From Bacteroides sp. (GTDB taxonomy: Bacteria > Bacteroidota > Bacteroidia > Bacteroidales > Bacteroidaceae), in contig JASLIW010000059.1 of assembly GCA_030152865.1 (NCBI GenBank), forward strand, positions 1-21,999: a stretch of DNA of 21,999 nucleotides, written 5' to 3'. Position numbers and translations under genes: made by a program. Within the stretch, counting starts at the first letter, position 1. Every line of letters starts with the position of its first letter. This document shows, piece by piece, positions 1 to 7,521 of the stretch. A model generated the notes under the pieces. That model ran no database searches, was not told the DNA's origin, and worked only from the letters and a program-made list of their open reading frames with translations.

Positions 1-212
1 ACCTTGAAGTTTACAGTACCATCTACTAGAGCGTATAGCGTGTGGTCTTTACCCATACCCATGTTTTTACCTGGGTGGAAGGCTGTACCTCTTTGACGAA
101 CAATAATATTACCAGCTTGGCAAATTTCGCCACCAAAAATCTTAACGCCTAATCTTTTACTCTCTGATTCACGGCCGTTCTTAGAACTACCAACACCTTT
201 TTTATGTGCCAT
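1..212 (-). CDS. rpmA: 50S ribosomal protein L27, C-terminus cut by window start
   Basis: This gene encodes ribosomal protein L27 of the large subunit, which sits near the peptidyl-transferase centre. Reading leftwards from the ATG at 210-212 gives MAHKKGVGSSKNGRESESKR, followed by GGEICQAGNIIVRQRGT and FHPGKNMGMGKDHTLYAL. This is the near-invariant L27 pattern. Seventy codons are present, and the usual length is about 85-90, so the last 15-20 residues lie outside the window. The protein begins MAHKKG with no N-terminal extension, so it does not need the cleavage seen in some Firmicutes. It lies 32 bases downstream of rplU on the same strand, the usual rplU-rpmA pair, and is very probably transcribed from the rplU promoter. 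Confidence 0.96.
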   Translation of the reverse strand, partial: MAHKKGVGSSKNGRESESKRLGVKIFGGEICQAGNIIVRQRGTAFHPGKNMGMGKDHTLYALVDGTVNFK

Positions 213-244
213 TTCTTCTTAAGTTTTAATTGTTAATAATTAGA

Positions 245-562
245 TTAAGCTACTATCTCTTTAATTGTTAACTCTGTGAATTGCTGACGGTGTCCGTTTC
301 TTTTACGGTAACCTTTTCTTCTTTTCTTTTTGAAGACAATTACTTTGTCACCTTTGATAAGAGCATTTTTTACTTCACATACTACTTTAGCACCTTCGAT
401 GACTGGAGCACCAACAGTTACTTCACCATCTTTGTCTACTAAAAGAACATTGTCAAATTCTACTGTTGCACCATCTTCAGCGTTTTGGATGTGGTGAACG
501 TAAAGTCTTCTGCCAGCTTCTGCTTTGAATTGCTGACCATTAATTTCTACAATTGCGTACAT
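245..562 (-). CDS. rplU: 50S ribosomal protein L21
   Basis: This gene encodes L21, a 23S rRNA-binding protein of the large subunit. The 105-residue product matches the usual length. It starts MYAIVEINGQQFKAEAGR and contains the basic motif KKKRRKGYRKRNGHRQQFT near the C-terminus, which is the L21 signature region. The start at 562 is the natural one, because the family begins with M-YAIV. No good Shine-Dalgarno site lies just upstream. A GAAGGAG sequence is present but sits about 26-32 bases before the ATG, too far to act as the ribosome site for this gene. The gene is first in the rplU-rpmA operon and has a promoter and about 80 bases of leader in front. Confidence 0.97.
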   Translation of the reverse strand: MYAIVEINGQQFKAEAGRRLYVHHIQNAEDGATVEFDNVLLVDKDGEVTVGAPVIEGAKVVCEVKNALIKGDKVIVFKKKRRKGYRKRNGHRQQFTELTIKEIVA

Positions 563-584
563 CTGTTATTTATTAAAATACAGG

Positions 585-640
585 TTAGCTCCTTCGGGTG
601 GGTTTTCTCATAAACGCACTTTTTTACCCGGGTAGGAATA
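585..640 (-). promoter_or_regulatory. rplU 5' leader with dyads and a possible 8-codon upstream ORF
   Basis: The stretch between the predicted transcript start (about 642-647) and rplU holds a palindrome TACCCGGGTA, and a CGGGT at 626-630 that can instead pair with ACCCG at 595-599. These are alternative folds. Between them an ATG at 609-611 opens a short frame reading MRKPTRRS and stopping at 585-587. Ribosomal-protein operons are often autoregulated through such leaders, but I cannot match this one to a named family. The structure and the upstream ORF are read directly from the sequence; a regulatory role is inference. Confidence 0.4.
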
Positions 641-648
641 ATCGGATG

Positions 649-680
649 CAAAAATAAGCTATTTAATATTAGTAATCAAA
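649..680 (-). promoter_or_regulatory. Bacteroidota-type promoter for rplU-rpmA
   Basis: On the minus strand TATTTTTG (649-656) is a perfect TAnnTTTG -7 box, and TTTG (677-680) lies 20 bases upstream, the expected -33 element and spacing. Transcription would start near 642-647. Confidence 0.75.
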
Positions 681-796
681 TTAATCGCTAATAAATTAGA
701 CCTTTGAATAGTATTGTAAGTGTCAGCTTTTGTTTTTCTACACTTATTTAGTCTAGTTCTAGTTCGTCCCTAATATTAAGTTAAGAGCTCAATATT
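681..796. other. Intergenic stretch between the GumN operon and the rplU promoter
   Basis: No gene is visible. The only structure is a 7-bp inverted repeat, TAAGTGT (717-723) and ACACTTA (740-746), around a 16-base loop. It lacks a U-run in the leftward direction, so it is a poor candidate for the terminator of the 797-4513 operon. No better one was found. Confidence 0.4.
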
Positions 797-1741
797 TTAA
801 AGAGAAACAGGTTCAACAGTATAGCCTTTTTGGCGTAAGAGCTCTATTAGGCCTTGTTTGCCTGGGAGGTGTAAGGCCCCAACGGCAATAAAAGTAGGTT
901 TGTCTGCTATAAAAGATTCAATAAGAGGAATCCAACTTAGATTTCTACGATCTACTAGCCTAGTCCAGTCTTCCTCTTTTACCTGCATCACACTACAGCG
1001 CGTATCAGAAGACATAGCCTGCTCGTACATACCTGCCAGATCTTGCTCCAGGTAGTTTTGGGTTAAGAGCTCTATTTCTGCTAGAGCAAAATCAAGATGC
1101 CTTTGCAAGCAGCTGAGTGTTTCTCTGAGCTCTTTGGCGCTTTCCAAAATAGAACCAGACTTATATAGTAAATCTGCTTGAAACTGCAAAGATTCTAAGC
1201 CCCTGATCTGTTTCTTGTCTACACGTGCTTTTTCTTGGAAAATCAAGTCAATACCCGCCTCTGAAGTTTCATCTGGGAATAATTTGCGCATAACGCTTTG
1301 AGTCAGATTATTACTTATTATGGTGGATATTGCAGTGGGCGTGAAGTAATCCATTATTGGCAACAGAGGCATCTGCTCATTGGGATAAGCTTCATCCAAA
1401 TCCCGTATAATTTGTAAGTCCTCTTCAGCCAGCAGACTACTTAGCAGAGAGTCGCTTGGAGCGACCATGGCCTGTGACATATATGTGATAGCAGTGGGAT
1501 CAAGGAGCTCCTCAATAGAAAGTTCTCCGACTATCAGCGTACTTTTATTAAATGCCTCTTCTAGCCCTTTTACACTTTGAACCTGATTGCTGGGGATAAG
1601 ATGATGTGTACCAAAAACATAAGATTCTTTACAGTTGTTACCACTTATTTTCCACAGTAGCTGCGCTTGACTAGGCGTAAGAATGCACCACAAGAAGAGT
1701 AGGCTTAAACCTAGTTGTTTTAGTTTATATACGTCCGCCAT
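797..1741 (-). CDS. TraB/GumN-family secreted protein (possible metalloprotease)
   Basis: The 314-residue protein has an N-terminal signal peptide (basic KLK, hydrophobic core to about residue 22, likely cut after TPSQA), so it should be exported to the periplasm. The mature part starts LLWKISG and carries two GxxH motifs: GTHH at 44-47 and GALH at 288-291. The tail GLIELLRQKGYTVEPV is typical of TraB/PrgY/GumN proteins (Pfam TraB). In animal TIKI proteins of this superfamily the GxxH motifs belong to a metalloprotease site; activity here is inference. The start codon at 1741 overlaps the end of the NlpC/P60 gene by 17 bases, so the two are translationally coupled. It is the last gene of the operon, and its substrate is unknown. 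Confidence 0.85.
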   Translation of the reverse strand: MADVYKLKQLGLSLLFLWCILTPSQAQLLWKISGNNCKESYVFGTHHLIPSNQVQSVKGLEEAFNKSTLIVGELSIEELLDPTAITYMSQAMVAPSDSLLSSLLAEEDLQIIRDLDEAYPNEQMPLLPIMDYFTPTAISTIISNNLTQSVMRKLFPDETSEAGIDLIFQEKARVDKKQIRGLESLQFQADLLYKSGSILESAKELRETLSCLQRHLDFALAEIELLTQNYLEQDLAGMYEQAMSSDTRCSVMQVKEEDWTRLVDRRNLSWIPLIESFIADKPTFIAVGALHLPGKQGLIELLRQKGYTVEPVSL

Positions 1742-2237
1742 GTAACCAATGTCTTTTATAATAAGTTGAATTTAAATTACTGACAATAACACCTCTACTC
1801 GAACTCGCGTGGATAAATAAGTTGTTTTTAAGATAGACACCTACATGAGCAACCTTACGTCTAGATCTCTTGCTACTGAAAAACACTAAGTCTCCTTCAC
1901 GGAGGCTTCTTTTGCCCACACGCTTAGCTTGTTTTTTCTGAGCTTGAGTAGTTCGCTTTAGCTTGGTGTGATACACGCTCTGGTAGATGCTTTGGGTAAA
2001 GCCAGAGCAGTCAACTCCTCGTTTGGTAGTACCCCCATTTCGGTAGGGTGTGCCTAGCCATTGTGCGCTCTCCATGTAGAGCTGCGCATTGTCATGATAA
2101 TCTATTTCAATCCCGAGCTGACTTGAAGCTTTAGCCAAAGCTGCGTAGTCAAGCTGGGGAGCAGAAGATTTACAACTACTCAAAATACTTAGGGTGCAAA
2201 TACAGATACAAGCAATAAAGCTGTTTTTATAGGTCAT
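1725..2237 (-). CDS. NlpC/P60-family (C40) cysteine peptidase lipoprotein
   Basis: This is a probable peptidoglycan-cleaving endopeptidase that cuts peptide stems. I chose the ATG at 2235-2237 because it gives a compact lipoprotein signal, MTYKNSF, a hydrophobic core, then the lipobox ILSSC with the lipidated Cys at residue 22. A further in-frame ATG at 2252 would add five residues. The C40 domain shows the usual order: WLGTPYRNGG, then catalytic Cys77 in VDCSGF, His131 in HVGVYL and a third polar residue, His143, in FIHAS. Total length is 170 aa, a single catalytic domain with no SH3 or LysM part. The start lies 11 bases inside the ABC ATPase gene and the end overlaps the GumN-like gene by 17 bases. 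This points to one coupled envelope operon. Confidence 0.9.
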   Translation of the reverse strand: MTYKNSFIACICICTLSILSSCKSSAPQLDYAALAKASSQLGIEIDYHDNAQLYMESAQWLGTPYRNGGTTKRGVDCSGFTQSIYQSVYHTKLKRTTQAQKKQAKRVGKRSLREGDLVFFSSKRSRRKVAHVGVYLKNNLFIHASSSRGVIVSNLNSTYYKRHWLHGGRI

Positions 2238-2946
2238 TTTCTTCAGTTTCATCTAAAAAGTAAGACATGATTTCTTGGTGATAAATAGTTGCATCACCTT
2301 TTATGTCCTTAAATATAAGCCCATTTTCCAAAAGAATAACCCTTGTACAGATATTTAATACATGCTCTAGGTTATGACTAGATATCAAAACTGTGGTATC
2401 TGAGTTCTTGTGTATCCGTGCCAGTAGCTTCTTGGTGTTCTCTTGAGCAGTAGGATCTAGGAAGTTAAAGGGTTCATCTAATATGACAAGTTCGGGTTCA
2501 TTTAATAGGGCAGCTGCGATACCTACTTTTTGTTGATTGCCCGAAGAAAGATTTCTGATGTACTTAGTTTGGTCTAGATTTTCACTCCCCAGATACGAGC
2601 GGAAAGCCTCAATGCGCTCCTGTGCTTCTTCTTTCTTTATCCCAGAAAGGCTTGCCACAAAATTAAGGTATTCACTTGGGCTCAAGTAACCCAGTAAGAA
2701 GGTATTGTCTAAGTATGCACCCGTATAGTTTTTCCAATCTTCTGTTTCATTAACAGCTACATTTTTTAGCTTGATAACACCCTTGTCTGCTTGGATCAGA
2801 TCTAGAATTAAACGGAAAAGCGTGGATTTACCAGCTCCATTATTGCCTACAATACCAATGAGCTCCCCTTTACCTATTTCTAGTTTGGGTATATTTAAGA
2901 CCTCTTGTTTGTTGTACGATTTGCTTATATTTTCAATGCTTAGCAT
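2227..2946 (-). CDS. ABC transporter ATP-binding protein, partner of the DUF5687 permease
   Basis: This 239-residue protein is a cytoplasmic nucleotide-binding subunit that would power the membrane protein encoded just upstream. Motifs in order are Walker A GNNGAGKST at 34-42, signature LSSGNQQ at 133-139, Walker B LVILDEP at 153-159 with catalytic Glu158, and the H-loop His191 in SSHNLEH. The position normally holding the Q-loop glutamine reads AYLDNTF, with Asp or Asn in its place. This is within the range seen in ABC-2-type exporters, which often have Glu there. The gene starts 40 bases after the permease ends and its 3' end overlaps the NlpC/P60 gene. Substrate is not deducible; export is more likely than import because no binding protein is nearby. 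Confidence 0.9.
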   Translation of the reverse strand: MLSIENISKSYNKQEVLNIPKLEIGKGELIGIVGNNGAGKSTLFRLILDLIQADKGVIKLKNVAVNETEDWKNYTGAYLDNTFLLGYLSPSEYLNFVASLSGIKKEEAQERIEAFRSYLGSENLDQTKYIRNLSSGNQQKVGIAAALLNEPELVILDEPFNFLDPTAQENTKKLLARIHKNSDTTVLISSHNLEHVLNICTRVILLENGLIFKDIKGDATIYHQEIMSYFLDETEENDL

Positions 2947-2986
2947 AAGTGTATGTATTTGTTGTATGTTGATTTGATTGTTCTGC

Positions 2987-4513
2987 TTATCCCAAAGAGT
3001 TCTTAATGCCAGTAAGATTAATATACTTTCGTTTGGCCATGCGTTTTTCGATGTTTTTAAGCCAAAACGGCAAACTAAAGGCTATGATTAGATTAGGAAT
3101 GGCAAGTATAGCTGTAAGTAAAAGCTCGCTTTCTATAAAATAGTAGCCCGCAGCGATAGCTATGGAAGGTATAATAGCAGCAGCTAGTAAGGCTACAAAT
3201 ATCACTCCATTAAAACTCATATTGGCTTTCTTTTTAGAGGATACGTCCACAGCAATCTGATTGTACACATAGATTTGTAAAGAGAGTAGGGGAATAATCC
3301 CTATGCTAAATGTAAACAAACCAAATATCGATAAAATACTGATCCCATTAGGTATCGCAATGAGTAGGGCTAGGAGATGAAGTACGAGAGCAAGCAATGA
3401 TGTGATGATGTACTTACTCCTTAAGAGATTACTAAAGGAACCCTGCTTAGTAGCATAGAACTCAAAATACGCTGACTCATAGGGAATATAATTGAGGTAA
3501 CTAAGTAGGGTCAGGTAAAAGAACCAAAAGTAATTAGCTTGGTAGGCAGAAACAAGCTGTTCTTTACCTATATAACCAAGCCCTATGAGTAGGAGAGCCA
3601 GAGGTACAATAATAAGTATATTTCTAAGTCTTTTGGTTCGGAGCATAAACAATAAGTCATTTTGCACTTGCTTGCCTAAGCTTCCATAGCGTTCAAATAA
3701 AGTACTCTTGCTCAGCAATTTGGTCTTTGAATGCTCTCCACTATCTTCCTCTCCAATCTCATCTAGTCGAAACTTAGAGAAGTGAATGAGGTTGATATAA
3801 AATAAAAAACTAAAGAGCGCTAAAAGAACCGTACCTAGGATAAGAAAATAGCCCAAGTGTATGGGGACAAATAAATCTACGCCCAGTGTGAATCCATAAT
3901 TTTTATAAGCATATAGTTGAGCAAACCCCAGACCCAAAAAGAGAAGATACGTAGCAGTAATGGTGAGTAAGCTAATCAACTTATACTTGCTAAAACGAGT
4001 TTTGAAGAAAATAAAAAGCTGCTTATTGATGGATAAGATAAGGAGTAAAAGTACACAGCTATAAACTATTCCTACACCGCCTGATTGGATGTAGTTAAGG
4101 GCTCCGTAGAGCGAAATCAGTAAAGTAAACCACAAAAGAATAAATATGTCAGGTAGCGACTTTATGGTTTTGTAGAAGATTACTGCCCTTTTGGGGAGAG
4201 GTAGAATAAAGTAAGGCAGCAACTCATCGTATAGGTTTATGGGCATGGATAAACGCAAGATCAGATCGTAGATAAAGAAACCTCCAAGCCCTATCAAGCC
4301 GACACTTCCGATTAAGTTAAGATCGAAATCTGCATCACTTGATGACTTCACCAGTACCACAGCTAGAAAAAGCATGAGAATAAAAGTGAAGGCTGCAAAA
4401 ATATATCGTATAATCTTAGTAAGCAATTTAACGTCTTTACCTACTTGTCTGGAATTGGCCAAGCGGTCCACTTGGTAGAGCGCTTTAAAAACTTGTAAAT
4501 TTGTTCTAATCAT
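2987..4513 (-). CDS. DUF5687-family multi-pass membrane protein, probable ABC permease
   Basis: This is a hydrophobic protein of 508 residues with roughly twelve predicted membrane spans in two halves, separated by a charged loop (FRLDEIGEEDSGEHSKTK). It resembles the DUF5687 family, Bacteroidota membrane proteins paired with ABC ATPases. The frame is open as far as a TTG at 4568-4570, but that TTG lies inside a perfect -7 promoter box (4568-4575), so it cannot be on the transcript. The ATG at 4511-4513, giving MIRTNLQVFKAL, is the sensible start. It heads the operon that continues into the ATPase, the NlpC/P60 lipoprotein and the GumN-like protein. Transport substrate is unknown. The family assignment rests on overall pattern and on the neighbour. 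Confidence 0.8.
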   Translation of the reverse strand: MIRTNLQVFKALYQVDRLANSRQVGKDVKLLTKIIRYIFAAFTFILMLFLAVVLVKSSSDADFDLNLIGSVGLIGLGGFFIYDLILRLSMPINLYDELLPYFILPLPKRAVIFYKTIKSLPDIFILLWFTLLISLYGALNYIQSGGVGIVYSCVLLLLILSINKQLFIFFKTRFSKYKLISLLTITATYLLFLGLGFAQLYAYKNYGFTLGVDLFVPIHLGYFLILGTVLLALFSFLFYINLIHFSKFRLDEIGEEDSGEHSKTKLLSKSTLFERYGSLGKQVQNDLLFMLRTKRLRNILIIVPLALLLIGLGYIGKEQLVSAYQANYFWFFYLTLLSYLNYIPYESAYFEFYATKQGSFSNLLRSKYIITSLLALVLHLLALLIAIPNGISILSIFGLFTFSIGIIPLLSLQIYVYNQIAVDVSSKKKANMSFNGVIFVALLAAAIIPSIAIAAGYYFIESELLLTAILAIPNLIIAFSLPFWLKNIEKRMAKRKYINLTGIKNSLG

Positions 4514-4567
4514 GGGCTTGTAAAGATTAAATATGTGCGAATATAATTCTATTATTTTAATAATTGT

Positions 4568-4575
4568 CAAAATTA
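4568..4575 (-). promoter_or_regulatory. -7 box of the DUF5687/ABC/NlpC/GumN operon
   Basis: The minus strand reads TAATTTTG, a perfect TAnnTTTG box. No clear TTG lies at the expected distance upstream (about 4595-4600), so the -33 element is weak. The predicted start near 4561 leaves a leader of about 48 bases before the ATG at 4513. Confidence 0.5.
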
Positions 4576-4632
4576 GCTACACTTCTGTAAAATAAGTGAT
4601 GCGCTAAGTCGAGTAGAATAGTTTACAAAGCA

Positions 4633-4660
4633 AAAAAAGACCGCAACCGCGGTCTTTTTT
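4633..4660. terminator. Strong intrinsic terminator after the M16 protease gene
   Basis: A 6-bp GC-rich stem GACCGC (4639-4644) and GCGGTC (4649-4654) with loop AACC is flanked by A-runs and T-runs on both sides, so it can work on either strand. It ends the minus-strand operon whose last gene stops at 4679. On the other side lies the DUF5687 promoter, so it insulates the two operons. Confidence 0.9.
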
Positions 4661-4678
4661 ATTAAATATCTTAAGTAC

Positions 4679-7498
4679 TTACTTTTCAGGGCTAATCATA
4701 ACAACCTCAGCCTTATTCTCTTGGCTAAAGAATTGTTTAGCAAAATCTCTGATCTCATCGCCAGTGATAGCGCTTACTAACTCATCATAGCCTGTCACAT
4801 AATCAATACCTGAGTTGAGGTACATATTAATAGCAGAGTTCCAGAAACCATTCTCATTGAGCATCTCTTTTTGCTTTTTGAGCATGTTTTCTTTTACCTT
4901 ATTTAAATTCACAGCCGATGGCCCGTCTGAACAAACTGTTTCTAGCTCTTTATAGATGATCTCCATCAGTTTGCTGTGTTTGTTAGGATCTGTATCAAAC
5001 TGGATAATAAAAGAACCCGTTTCTATCGGTAATCTGCTTAAGCTACCCCATACACCTACACCATAAGTACCCCCTTCGTCTTCTCTTACCTTTTCAGTAT
5101 AGACTAGAGTCATAATTTGGTTGAGCATACTCATTAGAATATCATTCTTACGTGTATATTCTACATCGCCATTGAAGGCTACTAAGGTAGTTGCTTTAGG
5201 GTTGTCTTGCTGTCTGATAAACTCATTGTGATATAAACCCTTACGGTTGTACATCTTACGGTCAATGAAGCTTTCGTTGCGATAAAGTGCAGGTAGTGAA
5301 CCTAAGTATTTTTCAATAAGAGGTTTTGACGCTTCTACATCAATATTACCTACTAGAATAAATGTAAAGTCGCTAGCATCTGCAAAGCGTTCTTTGTACA
5401 TTTCAATTACTCTGTCGTAGTTTACTTGGTCCAGATCATCAGCATGCAGGCTTCTGGCTCTTGGGTGGTTATTGTATAGTGCAACAGATACAGAATCTCT
5501 TAGCGCGGTATTTGGATCCATCTCTGCATTCTTCAATAAAGCTTTGCTTCTGTTGATGTTAGATTGGAAAGCATCCACATCTTTACGTGGAGAAGTAAAG
5601 TTCAGGTAAGTAAGCTGTAAGAGTGTTTCAAAATCTTTTGGTGCACAGTAGCCCGAAACGTTTTCAGATAAGTAGTTTACCGATGTTTTTACCGTTGCAA
5701 TCTTACCTGCTAAAACCTTTCCTAAGTCAACGTTAGAGAAATTACCTATACCACCTACTGTAGCTAGTTCGATGTTGCTAAAATTAACAAACTCAGCATT
5801 GTCAAACTGTGAGGTACCTCCCCAGCTACTTGCGCTCATTAGAATTTGATCTGCTTTAAAGTCAGTAGGCTTGATTACTACTTTTACGCCATTAGATAAA
5901 GTAAGGGTAGTGGTATCAAACTTTGTATTTTTTTCTTCTTTCACAATTTTACCACCTTCTAGCTCTTCAGAGAGTAGGGGTTCATCCGACACCTCATCTT
6001 CATAAGGTTCGAACTCTTTTGTGAGTGTTGCATTTAGCATTTCTACTAGCTCAGCCTCTGTTGGAAGCACAATGCCTTCCTTCTCAGGTGCAAAAATCGT
6101 CATCGCCTTGTTGTTTTCAGGTAGTAGCTCAGGGATTAACTGATTGATAGCTTCTACAGGAATACTATTGGCTATTTGGCTCATGATCGAGTATTCAAAC
6201 TCAATACCAGGAGCTGGTTCATTATCTAAGAAGTGACGCACGTATTCATTGACGAAGCTTACGTTCTTGTTTTTATCTCTTTCATTGTAGGCCGATTCTA
6301 GACCACTCAGGTATGAAGCTCTAGCTCTGGCATATTCAGAAGGAGTAAACCCATGCTGACGCATACGAGCTACCTCGTCTAGAAGTGCTTGAATACTTCC
6401 TTTGACATCGTCTTCCTTACAAACAGCTACTCCTGTAAAAGCACCCTTAGCCGATGTTACTAGGAACGGACCATCATACACACCTGCATAAATAAATGGA
6501 GGATTAGACTGCTCGAGTAGCTCTTGAACTCGGCTGTTAAACATAGAGGTGATCATGCTAACGGCATAGTCTTGAACCATATAGCTGACGTCCCCTTTTG
6601 CCTCTCTAGGCACAGCTGCGTGTTTGTTAAAGATATTGAACATGATATTAGGTTGTTCTTTATCTTGATAGATATGCACTAAGGGCTCTACATTGTCACC
6701 AATGGTGTAGTACACGCGTTCCGCTGCATCTGGTTGTGCAGGTATGTCAGAGAAAATAGTCTTAATTTTATTTTCTATCTCATCTACATCTATATCACCA
6801 ACGATTACAATACCCTGGAGGTCTGGGCGGTACCACTTTTCGTAATAATCACGTAGTGTTTGGTATTCAAAACCATTCACTACCTCCATGCTTCCAATAG
6901 GTAGGCAATCTTCATATTTAGTGCCTTTCATAAACTTCTTTAGGAGTCCATCAGCATAACGTTGATTGGCGTTGGTCGTTGTTCTCCACTCTTCTGTGAT
7001 TACGCCTCTTTCTTTGTCTATCTCCTCAGGCTCCAGAAGAAGGTCGTTCGACCAGTCATGAAGAATATATAAACAAGAGTCAATAGCACCTTCTCTAAGT
7101 ACAGGAACATTAGAGATATTGTACACGGTCTCTTCAATAGAGGTATATGCATTTAGATTCTCTCCAAATTTAACACCTATATTCTCGAGATACTTGATCA
7201 GGCTATTGCCAGGAAAATGTGTGGTTCCATTAAAACACATATGCTCTAAGAAGTGAGCTAATCCTCTTTGAGCTGGCTCTTCTTGAATCGAACCTACTTT
7301 TTGAGCAATGTAAAAGTCTGCACGTTCAGCAGGTTTTGCATTCTTCCGAATGTAGTAAGTAAGTCCATTCTCCAACTTACCCATTCTTACATTCGGGTCT
7401 AAGGGTATCTCCATAGTTTGTGCAGATACTCCTAGTGAGCTTAAGGTAAAGATAGTCGCTAATAGACTAATCTTAAACCAGGAATAAATTTGTCTCAT
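4679..7498 (-). CDS. Periplasmic M16 (pitrilysin/insulinase) family zinc metalloprotease
   Basis: This is a 939-residue protein with a signal peptide (hydrophobic core at 8-25, likely cut after VSA at 26). It has the inverted zinc motif HFLEH at 82-86 (ligands His82 and His86, catalytic Glu85) inside GLAHFLEHMCFNGT. A downstream glutamate in ERGVITEEW (163-171) supplies the third ligand, by analogy Glu170. After about residue 535 a second M16-like half begins (LTLSNGVKVVIKP) that lacks HxxEH, so it is structural, as is usual in two-lobed enzymes such as PqqL. The enzyme would close around and degrade peptides in the periplasm; its substrate is unknown. It is the last gene of the group, 23 bases after kdsA and just before a strong terminator. 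Confidence 0.93.
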   Translation of the reverse strand: MRQIYSWFKISLLATIFTLSSLGVSAQTMEIPLDPNVRMGKLENGLTYYIRKNAKPAERADFYIAQKVGSIQEEPAQRGLAHFLEHMCFNGTTHFPGNSLIKYLENIGVKFGENLNAYTSIEETVYNISNVPVLREGAIDSCLYILHDWSNDLLLEPEEIDKERGVITEEWRTTTNANQRYADGLLKKFMKGTKYEDCLPIGSMEVVNGFEYQTLRDYYEKWYRPDLQGIVIVGDIDVDEIENKIKTIFSDIPAQPDAAERVYYTIGDNVEPLVHIYQDKEQPNIMFNIFNKHAAVPREAKGDVSYMVQDYAVSMITSMFNSRVQELLEQSNPPFIYAGVYDGPFLVTSAKGAFTGVAVCKEDDVKGSIQALLDEVARMRQHGFTPSEYARARASYLSGLESAYNERDKNKNVSFVNEYVRHFLDNEPAPGIEFEYSIMSQIANSIPVEAINQLIPELLPENNKAMTIFAPEKEGIVLPTEAELVEMLNATLTKEFEPYEDEVSDEPLLSEELEGGKIVKEEKNTKFDTTTLTLSNGVKVVIKPTDFKADQILMSASSWGGTSQFDNAEFVNFSNIELATVGGIGNFSNVDLGKVLAGKIATVKTSVNYLSENVSGYCAPKDFETLLQLTYLNFTSPRKDVDAFQSNINRSKALLKNAEMDPNTALRDSVSVALYNNHPRARSLHADDLDQVNYDRVIEMYKERFADASDFTFILVGNIDVEASKPLIEKYLGSLPALYRNESFIDRKMYNRKGLYHNEFIRQQDNPKATTLVAFNGDVEYTRKNDILMSMLNQIMTLVYTEKVREDEGGTYGVGVWGSLSRLPIETGSFIIQFDTDPNKHSKLMEIIYKELETVCSDGPSAVNLNKVKENMLKKQKEMLNENGFWNSAINMYLNSGIDYVTGYDELVSAITGDEIRDFAKQFFSQENKAEVVMISPEK

Positions 7499-7521
7499 AA
7501 ATGATCTATTTAAAGGTGTAA

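Noticed and set aside
717..746. 7-bp inverted repeat as terminator of the GumN operon
   Set aside because: The loop is 16 bases and no U-run follows in the leftward direction.
2235..2252. Start of the NlpC/P60 gene at 2252
   Set aside because: It is possible, but the internal ATG at 2237 gives a more typical lipoprotein signal and a shorter overlap with the ATPase gene.
4633..4660. Terminator hairpin as an attachment or integration site
   Set aside because: A GC stem with A- and T-runs on both sides is fully explained as a bidirectional intrinsic terminator.
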